64,000 nt of DNA from NCBI GenBank assembly GCA_964508135.1, contig CAZDSU010000038.1, positions 1 through 64,000 of the forward strand. Direction: 5' to 3'. Source of the DNA: UBA6168 sp964508135 (GTDB taxonomy: Bacteria; Bacteroidota; Bacteroidia; Chitinophagales; Saprospiraceae). The translations under genes were made by a program, and so were the position numbers. Positions within the stretch are counted from its first letter, which is position 1. Each line of letters begins with the position of its first letter. Of the stretch, positions 34,462 to 42,199 are shown piece after piece. The notes beneath the pieces were generated by a model. That model did no database searches. It was given only the letters and a program-made list of their open reading frames with translations, and was not told the origin of the DNA.

Positions 34462-35754
34462 TCATTTCGCAATCGAAATCTTGCTCAACAGCTTCAGGTC
34501 CGTGGGGTCGTTGAAATCGTACTGGTAGAAGCCGTCGTCGCCGATGACCATGGCCACGTTGGCATTTCCGGGCAGCGAAATCACGTCCTGGGCGTAAAAA
34601 TTATCGGCTTTGTCCAGCAGGTAGTCGCCCACGGTTTCCGGGTTGGTGTTGTCGTAAATCTCAAGGCCATAAATCCCCTCGCAAAGCAGGAGGTTGTTGC
34701 CTTTCACCGACAAGCCGTGCGGGTTTTTCATGGAAAATGATTTCTTCAAAACGGGGTGCGTCAGGTCGCTAATGTCAATGACGTCAAGCTGGTTGGGGCC
34801 AGCACCGCAGGCGCTGCCATCCCAGAGCGTCACGTAGGCATAATTGCCGAAGACGTACACTGGGTCGCAAGCCCTTGCATGCTCAAATACGCTGAGCTGC
34901 ACGGGGTTCAGCGGGTCGCTGTTGTCGTAGATGTACATGCCCACGTTGGAGCCGACGAATAGCTTGTCTTCATAAGGGAACAGCGTTTCGAGGTGAACGC
35001 CGACTTGAACGGTTGTCGCATGGCTTGGGCTGGTCGGCTGCGACACGTCATAAATCTCCAAGTTGTAGCCATCGTGCTGGATGGTGTAAAGGTAGTCGCC
35101 GATGATGGTGAAATGGGAAAGCGAACCGCCGATGCCCACATTGCCACTGCTGCTGCTCTCCGCTGAATTTAGCGCAGCATCAAAAGCAACTTCATCCAAA
35201 AAACCACCGCCCCGCCTGACCAATCCGCCATTATATTGATAAAATTGGTCTTGCTGGGCGCAATCCACTTCCTCTGTCACCAGGGTTTCCTTGTACTCTA
35301 CGAGGATTTGGCCATTGGCCACGTCCCAGTAGAGCGGTTGCAGCATGTTCTCGGTGCGGCCAACGACCGTGTAGTCGTCCAGGTTGATGACCAGTAAATC
35401 CACGAAGCTGTTGACGAAGAGGTAGCCGTCCTTGATGGCCAGGTCGGAGATGCCCGGCACGCTGATGAAGTCCGTGTTCACGGGGTTCGACGGGTCGTTG
35501 TTGTCAATGACATGAATGCCCTCGGCCTTCTCCACAACGAATATCTTGTTGTCGAAGTAATTGATTTGGCCAGGAGTTTTGAGTTCCCTGGGCGCTTCCC
35601 GCACCGCCGTGCTGCTGTGGACTTCCTCCAAGGTTTTATAGACGGGGTCGAAGCGGGTGTAGGTAACCGTCCTTTCGCATTTGTCCTTCAGGCAACCTTG
35701 GAAGGTCAGGGCTGTCAGCGACAGCAGGGCGAGCATCATTGGAAAAGTTTTCAT
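34462..35754 (-). CDS. LVIVD-repeat lipoprotein
   Basis: 430 aa from the ATG at 35754 (MKTFPMMLALLSLTALTFQG), a lipoprotein signal with Cys at the end of TFQGC. The body is a beta-propeller of LVIVD-type repeats: IHVIDNNDPSNPV, LEIYDVSQPTSP, MYIYDNSDPLNPV, LDVIDISDLTHPV and LEIYDNTNPETV. Such proteins sit at the cell surface; function is unknown. It is the last gene of a same-strand series after the TOPRIM and ATPase genes, with a 35-nt gap, but is probably unrelated to them in function. Confidence 0.82.
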   Translation of the reverse strand: MKTFPMMLALLSLTALTFQGCLKDKCERTVTYTRFDPVYKTLEEVHSSTAVREAPRELKTPGQINYFDNKIFVVEKAEGIHVIDNNDPSNPVNTDFISVPGISDLAIKDGYLFVNSFVDLLVINLDDYTVVGRTENMLQPLYWDVANGQILVEYKETLVTEEVDCAQQDQFYQYNGGLVRRGGGFLDEVAFDAALNSAESSSSGNVGIGGSLSHFTIIGDYLYTIQHDGYNLEIYDVSQPTSPSHATTVQVGVHLETLFPYEDKLFVGSNVGMYIYDNSDPLNPVQLSVFEHARACDPVYVFGNYAYVTLWDGSACGAGPNQLDVIDISDLTHPVLKKSFSMKNPHGLSVKGNNLLLCEGIYGLEIYDNTNPETVGDYLLDKADNFYAQDVISLPGNANVAMVIGDDGFYQYDFNDPTDLKLLSKISIAK

Positions 35755-35789
35755 GACTTGGATAGTTTGAATTGGTTGAAAAATTGGTT

Positions 35790-36554
35790 TCAACAAGAAC
35801 CGAGGGCGCCTCTTTTCTTTAACACCGAAGACAGCGGGGCGGGGTGGATTGGTTGGGTGAGTGGGTAAAGTTGGAGCAGGGAAGTGTTTGAAAATCTATT
35901 TTCCAATTCAAATACCCGCCCTATCCAATCCACAAAGGCATCGGCGGCGGGCGCATTTGCATCAAAATAACCTGCTTGAATGGCCGCCCCAATAGGTTTG
36001 CCCGGCTCTTTTTGCCAAGCTAGCCAAGTATGCACCAGCGCTTTCTGTTTTCGGATGGGGCTAAACTTGTTGAAATCTTCTTTACTCAATTTCTCGACGG
36101 CATCATTGGCATGAAGCCAAAGTTCGTCTTCTTGAGGTGCCAATTTCGTTATGAAATGCTCAAGATAGCCTTTGTTATTGTTGTCTGGCATGACCCAGAT
36201 GCCGATGGTTAATGACGGCAATATTTCTATGACAAGCCCTTTGAGAGTGAGGCTGTACGGCGATGAATCGAAGTCCGGGAACTTCTCGTGCAGGATGTTT
36301 TTCAAGGTATCCCAGCGGGGAGTAGCGCCTTTGTCATCAGCATCCAAAATGATACCAATACGGTTCAGGTCGGGATTGTCAAGCGCCTGCCGAAAAGCTG
36401 TAATAGCATAGTTGTAACCTCCCGCTGACACAACGAATTCATCTATGAATTTTTGCTTGTCAGCATATCCTTTAGGTGGCGGCAATTCGCGCTTGATGCA
36501 AATATCAGCTACAACGATAGCGTCTGAACCTTCCACGATAAGTTGTTGTGCCAT
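35790..36554 (-). CDS. TOPRIM-like (DUF3226-type) protein, partner of an AAA ATPase
   Basis: 254 aa. The N-terminus LIVEGSDAIVVADIC carries the TOPRIM glutamate (E8-G9) and GIILDADDKG (about residue 68-77) the DxD motif, as in OLD-type nucleases and DUF3226/DUF4435 proteins. The C-terminal half is helical (FSPIRKQKALVHTWLAWQKE). It begins 6 nt after the stop of the ATPase gene, so the pair is one operon: together they resemble an OLD nuclease split into ATPase and TOPRIM subunits. A role in anti-phage defence is inferred by analogy with OLD, Gabija and PARIS systems and is not shown. Confidence 0.75.
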   Translation of the reverse strand: MAQQLIVEGSDAIVVADICIKRELPPPKGYADKQKFIDEFVVSAGGYNYAITAFRQALDNPDLNRIGIILDADDKGATPRWDTLKNILHEKFPDFDSSPYSLTLKGLVIEILPSLTIGIWVMPDNNNKGYLEHFITKLAPQEDELWLHANDAVEKLSKEDFNKFSPIRKQKALVHTWLAWQKEPGKPIGAAIQAGYFDANAPAADAFVDWIGRVFELENRFSNTSLLQLYPLTQPIHPAPLSSVLKKRGALGSC

Positions 36555-36560
36555 GAATGT

Positions 36561-37529
36561 TTAGCGGGTTTCGAGGTGAAGTTCGAGGGACTGTCCGAGC
36601 CGTTCCATATCATATACCTGCGCTTCGTGCACACCCAGCCTGTCGAATTGTAGGCGTAAGAAAGTAGCCTCATTTTCATATTGCGGCCTTGAGGCCACGT
36701 AGTAGAATTTGCGAACTGTGTCTTGGCTGTGGGTGGTGGCAAAGACTTGGATGTCCCATTTCACAGCGTATTCAAAGACCAATTCCCATAGTTTCTCTTG
36801 GACAGAATGGTGGAGACCAGCTTCGAATTCGTCAATGAGGAGCATTTTGCCTTTGGCACTGACTAAGCCGATGGCCAACGCAAACAATCTTTGAACCCCA
36901 TCACCAAGCGAGGAGAGTGGTACAGGATTTTCTTCACCTTTAAGCCGAACCAATATTGCTCCACCCGTCATGTCCATGCGTATTAGTCTTGGCTCAACTG
37001 TGGATTTTAATATTTCAATTACATCATCTTCAAGTGGTCTTAAAACGATGTTTTTCCATAATTCTTCGAGGTTGAAAAGCTTCAAACTAAATGGGATATA
37101 AATTGCTTTATCCATTGGGTTGTCTGCCACATAATTAGACTTCAAAATAAATTTTGATTCTCCAAATGACATTTTGTCTGCATCCGAAACAACATAATCA
37201 AACGAAACTTTATCATAGTTTTTTTCTCTTGCAATACGCAAATCATTGATTTGAATTTCAACTTCAGCATCATTTCCGAATTCCGTAAATATATTCCTAT
37301 AGAACAAGGCTTGGTACGATGAATCCCAAGAAGGAGTAAACTGCCCCCTTTGTTTCAGTACATGATTTACCACCGTTGACTCCCCCCTAGCCGCCAATAT
37401 CCGCAACGCCTCCAACATTGCCGTCTTCCCGCTATTGTTCTTCCCGGCGATCAAGTTCACCCGGCGCAGGCCCTTTATCTCGATGTCCTCGAAAACCTGA
37501 AAATTCTTGATATGCAATGTCTCTATCAT
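36561..37529 (-). CDS. AAA/ABC-type ATPase, OLD-like
   Basis: 322 aa from the ATG at 37529 (MIETLHIKNFQVFEDIEIKG). P-loop GKNNSGKT at 29-36, a signature-like LSSLGDGVQRLFALAIGLV, Walker B KMLLIDEFEAGLHHS and H-loop VFATTHSQD, all typical of SMC/OLD-like ATPases that sense DNA or nucleoprotein ligands. It is followed 6 nt later by the TOPRIM gene. A TACTTTTG box (37549-37556) 20 nt upstream gives it a promoter. It could gate the TOPRIM subunit as in OLD or PARIS; the pair might also be a housekeeping repair module. Confidence 0.85.
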   Translation of the reverse strand: MIETLHIKNFQVFEDIEIKGLRRVNLIAGKNNSGKTAMLEALRILAARGESTVVNHVLKQRGQFTPSWDSSYQALFYRNIFTEFGNDAEVEIQINDLRIAREKNYDKVSFDYVVSDADKMSFGESKFILKSNYVADNPMDKAIYIPFSLKLFNLEELWKNIVLRPLEDDVIEILKSTVEPRLIRMDMTGGAILVRLKGEENPVPLSSLGDGVQRLFALAIGLVSAKGKMLLIDEFEAGLHHSVQEKLWELVFEYAVKWDIQVFATTHSQDTVRKFYYVASRPQYENEATFLRLQFDRLGVHEAQVYDMERLGQSLELHLETR

Positions 37530-37548
37530 GATTGAGCTTCTTTGTGGG

Positions 37549-37556
37549 CAAAAGTA
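37549..37556 (-). promoter_or_regulatory. -7 box TACTTTTG of the ATPase/TOPRIM operon
   Basis: Matches TAnnTTTG on the minus strand, 20 nt before the ATG at 37529. No good -33 element at the right distance. Confidence 0.5.
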
Positions 37557-37650
37557 GGGATTTTTGAAGACCCACCTCGCCTTGCAGCGCAATTGTTCTT
37601 GCCTGTCATTTGCTGATGGATTAATCACAAGTTAGTAAACAGTTTTTCAC

Positions 37651-37658
37651 TACGTTTG
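37651..37658 (+). promoter_or_regulatory. -7 box TACGTTTG of the GMC oxidoreductase gene
   Basis: Exact TAnnTTTG match 35 nt before the ATG at 37693, giving a short leader. No TTG at -33. Confidence 0.5.
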
Positions 37659-37692
37659 TGTACCACAAAACACCTATTTCAACAAAACTAAA

Positions 37693-39384
<1,692 letters not shown>

Positions 39385-39415
39385 TGGTATTACGTCGGGG
39401 GAGGTTGCAATATTG

Positions 39416-39448
39416 AACGTCGGGGAGGTTTTGAACCTCCCCGACGTT
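39416..39448. repeat. 33-nt REP-like palindrome, upstream RAYT copy
   Basis: Perfect arms AACGTCGGGGAGGTT / AACCTCCCCGACGTT around TTG. It lies 35 nt before the RAYT start. A partial left arm also precedes it at about 39391-39405. Same sequence at 40159-40191 and, with CAG loop, at 39736-39768. Confidence 0.92.
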
Positions 39449-39483
39449 GTGGACTGGGCATAATTAACCAAAATCGAATTACT

Positions 39484-40149
39484 ATGAAAAAACACACCGA
39501 ACCCCTTTGCTCTGAACAGTTTTACCATATTTATAATCGTGGCATTAATGGTGAAAACATATTTTTGGAACAAAAGAACTATCGGTTTTTTCTGGAAAAA
39601 TATATCAAGTACATTGAGCCGGTTGCTGAGACATATGCGTACTGTTTATTGAAAAATCATTTCCATGTAATGATACGGACAAGGAGTGCTGAAGAAATAA
39701 TCAAGGTAGCGAGACCAAAGGGTGGAAGTTTCATCAACGTCGGGGAGGTTCAGAACCTCCCCGACGTTGATTCAGAAATTTTCGCTTCCCAATTATTAAG
39801 CCTTCGGTTTGGTACTTTCTTTAACAGTTATGCGCAAGCCATAAATAAGGTTTACCATCGAACTGGCAACTTGTTTGAAGAGACTTTCCGTCGTATCCCT
39901 ATACAAAGCGAAACACATGGTTGTTGGCTGGTCTATTACATCCACGCCAATCCACAAAAGCATCGTTTTGTAAAGGATTTCAGGGAATATCCACACTCCT
40001 CCTGGCATGCTTATCTTTCCAAATCCGATACACGGGTGAAGCGGGCGGAGGCGTTGGATTGGTATGGAGGGTTGAAAGGCTTTTTACACTTCCATAATGA
40101 TAAGAACCCTTTTGATGAATCGAGCATCTTTGGAATTGAAATGGATTAA
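39484..40149 (+). CDS. REP-associated Y1 transposase (RAYT, TnpA_REP type)
   Basis: 221 aa. N-terminal motif FYHIYNRGINGENIF and the HUH motif in YCLLKNHFHVMIR (HFH) identify an IS200/RAYT-type single-strand nuclease; the catalytic Tyr is probably in LVYYIHANPQKHRF. Such enzymes process REP palindromes. The gene has identical 33-nt palindromes 35 nt upstream and 9 nt downstream and a third in its own reading frame at 39736-39768, adding NVGEVQNLPDV (residues 85-95) in a variable loop without breaking the frame. It separates the GMC oxidoreductase from its subunit-3 gene, so it is a likely recent insertion. It appears intact; whether the inserted residues allow activity is unknown. Confidence 0.9.
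   Translation: MKKHTEPLCSEQFYHIYNRGINGENIFLEQKNYRFFLEKYIKYIEPVAETYAYCLLKNHFHVMIRTRSAEEIIKVARPKGGSFINVGEVQNLPDVDSEIFASQLLSLRFGTFFNSYAQAINKVYHRTGNLFEETFRRIPIQSETHGCWLVYYIHANPQKHRFVKDFREYPHSSWHAYLSKSDTRVKRAEALDWYGGLKGFLHFHNDKNPFDESSIFGIEMD
39736..39768. repeat. 33-nt REP-like palindrome inside the RAYT gene
   Basis: Same perfect 15-nt arms as 39416-39448 with loop CAG. It starts exactly on a codon boundary (codon 85) and contributes 11 codons. The loop orientation is opposite to that of the flanking copies. Confidence 0.92.
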
Positions 40150-40158
40150 CTTTAGAAC

Positions 40159-40191
40159 AACGTCGGGGAGGTTTTGAACCTCCCCGACGTT
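40159..40191. repeat. 33-nt REP-like palindrome, downstream RAYT copy
   Basis: Identical to 39416-39448 (arms AACGTCGGGGAGGTT, loop TTG), 9 nt after the RAYT stop and 14 nt before the next gene. Confidence 0.92.
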
Positions 40192-40205
40192 AAATAAAAT
40201 GCATC

Positions 40206-40757
40206 ATGAAAAGAAGAGAAGCCATCGCCTACACTGCCACCCTCATCGGCGGCACATTGGTGGGAACCAATGTTCTCCTTTCCGGCTGCAAGGCCGAAGT
40301 GCACACGGGTGGGTTGTTTTGGGAGAACGACATCCTCCTGCTCGACGAAATCGGAGAAACCATACTGCCCAAAACGGACGGTTCTCCGGGAGCCAAGGAG
40401 GCGCAAATTGGGGCATTCATGGCCCTCATGGTGACGGACTGTTACGATGAAAAGCAGCAGGCCATCTTTTTGGCGGGGCTTGCGGAAGTTGGTAAACGTT
40501 CTAAATCAACCTTTTCCAAGGGCTTCTTGAACCTCACGCCAGCGCAGCGCCTCGAGCTGCTGAACGGCTTCGACCTGGAAGCCCAGAAAACGGCGGAAGA
40601 CGCCCTACCCCACTTCTTTACCCTCATGAAAGACCTCACGAAGCAGGGCTATTTTTCTTCCGAACTGGGGGTGACGATGGCTTTGCGATACAATCCCATA
40701 CCCGGGCGGTTCGATGGCTGCGTGGATTACGTGACGGGGGAAAGGGCGTGGTATTGA
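40206..40757 (+). CDS. Gluconate 2-dehydrogenase subunit 3-like protein
   Basis: 183 aa. N-terminus MKRREAIAYTATLIGGTLVG with a twin-arginine-like RR and a lipobox LLSGC, so probably Tat-exported and lipid-anchored. The rest fits the gluconate 2-dehydrogenase subunit 3 family (LLDEIGETILPKTDGSPGAK; TMALRYNPIPGRFDGCVDY). This subunit accompanies a GMC flavoprotein and helps its export or electron transfer; the GMC gene is at 37693-39384, separated by the RAYT element. It now lies 14 nt after a REP-like palindrome, which may supply or disturb its leader. Confidence 0.87.
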   Translation: MKRREAIAYTATLIGGTLVGTNVLLSGCKAEVHTGGLFWENDILLLDEIGETILPKTDGSPGAKEAQIGAFMALMVTDCYDEKQQAIFLAGLAEVGKRSKSTFSKGFLNLTPAQRLELLNGFDLEAQKTAEDALPHFFTLMKDLTKQGYFSSELGVTMALRYNPIPGRFDGCVDYVTGERAWY

Positions 40758-40792
40758 ACTGGGGCAAGTAGTCAGCAGCAAGGCGTTTGATA

Positions 40793-40840
40793 AATTGAAA
40801 AGGGGGAATGTGGCCTGTGCCACATTCCCCCTTTTCAATT
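40793..40840. terminator. Perfect 22-bp hairpin between convergent genes
   Basis: AATTGAAAAGGGGGAATGTG continues to GGC and pairs perfectly with the right arm around CTGT. A-rich and T-rich ends on both strands make it a bidirectional terminator for the subunit-3 gene (+) and the DUF2541-like gene (-). Confidence 0.75.
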
Positions 40841-40879
40841 GCTTGCGTGAATCTTCGATTTCTCCATTCTCCATCAATG

Positions 40880-41302
40880 TCAATGCCTTCCCCAAAGCTC
40901 CACTTCCGCCTTCCTATCGGCGAAGTTCTTCGTGTCGTACACAAAGACGACCTTGGTGATGATGCGGCGGTTGCCTTCGAGGTTGATGACCCGGCTCTCC
41001 TCGCCAGCGGCGAGGTTGTTGCGGGTTTCCACCTCCTGTTCAGAGCCGTCGCCGAAGTGGACGACCATTTTGTGCAGGTTGATGGCACCCTTGCGCACCT
41101 TGATTTTTAGGGCAGTGAAGCGGCCCTCGGCGGCGGTGACTAAGATTTCGTCCCGGTCCACCCGGAAGTTGACATTGCGCTCGCCGAGCTTTTCCCACCT
41201 CGGTGGTAGCTGCAATTTTGGATTGACGAATGGCGATTGACGGTTGGCCATTGCGAAGTTGACGGCCACCAATAAGCAAAGGATGGATGCGAATGCTTTC
41301 AT
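40880..41302 (-). CDS. Secreted DUF2541-like protein
   Basis: 140 aa from the ATG at 41302 (MKAFASILCLLVAVNFAMAN, signal peptide). The mature part (WEKLGERNVNFRVDRDEILV; FTALKIKVRKGAINLHKMVV; VINLEGNRRIITKVVFVYDT; AEVELWGRH) matches the pattern of DUF2541, found in E. coli YaaI-type small periplasmic proteins, whose function is unknown. All beta in appearance. No metal or catalytic residues stand out. It is monocistronic apart from a broken small gene upstream on the same strand. Confidence 0.75.
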   Translation of the reverse strand: MKAFASILCLLVAVNFAMANRQSPFVNPKLQLPPRWEKLGERNVNFRVDRDEILVTAAEGRFTALKIKVRKGAINLHKMVVHFGDGSEQEVETRNNLAAGEESRVINLEGNRRIITKVVFVYDTKNFADRKAEVELWGRH

Positions 41303-41502
41303 TGCGATTGTTGTTTTTAAGTTGATGAATTTGGTTGAAATGTTGGCTTTTGACCTTGAGTGAGGAGTAGGGTTTAATGGCAAATTTCATAAAAATCAAG
41401 TTGGCGTTGAAGGCGGGGCAGTTGAACCACAGCGCATCGCAGTTGCCAAGCACCGTTGCAGGCACGAAATCCGAGGTCGGTTGTAGGATTCGCCCGGGGC
41501 CA

Positions 41503-41631
41503 CTACCCATGGACATCGGCTGTGCCGACAGCTACGTTGTCCGCTCCGGTGTTGAACTTCCAAGGTTCGAGCAACTGCGCATGGGCAGCTACGGCCAGCA
41601 GGAACGATAGGAGTTGGAGGATGGGTTTCAT
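41503..41631 (-). pseudogene. Frameshifted remnant of a small secreted protein
   Basis: From the ATG at 41631 the minus strand reads MKPILQLLSFLLAVAAHAQL, a good signal peptide, continues LEPWKFNTGADNVAVGTADV and stops at 41503. In another frame the sequence goes on GPGRILQPTSDFVPATVLGN with plausible codons. A single frameshift in a small secreted protein gene would explain this; it could also be a genuine 42-aa peptide. Confidence 0.35.
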
Positions 41632-41649
41632 GGGGTGAAGGTAGGGGAA

Positions 41650-41675
41650 TGGAGAATTGACAATTGAGAATGGGG
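41650..41675. repeat. GGAGAATTGACAATTGAGAA word repeat
   Basis: Short tandem AATTGA(G/C) words; related words occur at 45345-45420. The second AATTGAG supplies the TTG -33 element of the VOC promoter. Confidence 0.5.
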
Positions 41676-41692
41676 GGCATAAGCTATATTTG
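41664..41692 (+). promoter_or_regulatory. Promoter of the VOC gene: TTG-N18-TATATTTG
   Basis: -33 TTG at 41664-41666 and consensus -7 TATATTTG at 41685-41692, spacer 18 nt, ATG 43 nt downstream. Fits the Bacteroidota promoter pattern. Confidence 0.65.
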
Positions 41693-41734
41693 CTGTGTTA
41701 CTAATTCATTCACCCGCTGTCAAAACAATACAAC

Positions 41735-42136
41735 ATGGTACACCGAAATGCAATCAGTTGGTTTGAAATCCCCACGGAAGACCTGGCAAGGGCAACCGCT
41801 TTTTATGAGGCCGTGTTCTCGGTCGAACTGAAACCGATGGATTTCCCAAACATGAAGATGCGGATGTTTCCGGTCGAATCGCCCGATGAACATGCGGTCA
41901 GTGGTGCCTTGGTGAAAACCGATGGGTTTCATGTCCCTTCCGCTACGCTTGGCCCGCTCATTTACCTCAACGCCAATCCGAGCGTCCATGACCTATTGGC
42001 AAAGGTAGAACCGGCAGGCGGCCAGGTAATCGTGCCCTCCACGCAAATCTCGCCCGAACAAGGCTATATGGGCGTTTTCATAGATACCGAAGGGAACCGT
42101 ATTGCCGTACATGCCGTGCCGCTGAAGCATGGGTGA
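41735..42136 (+). CDS. VOC/glyoxalase-fold protein
   Basis: 133 aa of the vicinal-oxygen-chelate superfamily: ISWFEIPTEDLARATAFYEA at the start of the first beta-alpha-beta unit and MGVFIDTEGNRIAVHAVP at the end of the second. The E in TEGN is the usual metal-ligand position. Closest in style to the 'glyoxalase/bleomycin resistance' proteins that are lone cytosolic enzymes or binding proteins; substrate unknown. It stands alone with its own consensus promoter and converges on the STAND NTPase gene. Confidence 0.85.
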   Translation: MVHRNAISWFEIPTEDLARATAFYEAVFSVELKPMDFPNMKMRMFPVESPDEHAVSGALVKTDGFHVPSATLGPLIYLNANPSVHDLLAKVEPAGGQVIVPSTQISPEQGYMGVFIDTEGNRIAVHAVPLKHG

Positions 42137-42199
42137 AGGTGGTGATTGTCTGCACTTAAATAGTTTGGGTTCTCATTTAGGGGGTCAGGGGTAAAACCC

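Larger units (their letters stand above)
41303..41734. other. Intergenic region with a broken small gene and a promoter
   Basis: Holds the frameshifted fragment at 41503-41631, AATTGAGAA word repeats at 41650-41675, and the promoter for the plus-strand VOC gene at 41664-41692. Nothing else recognised. Confidence 0.5.
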
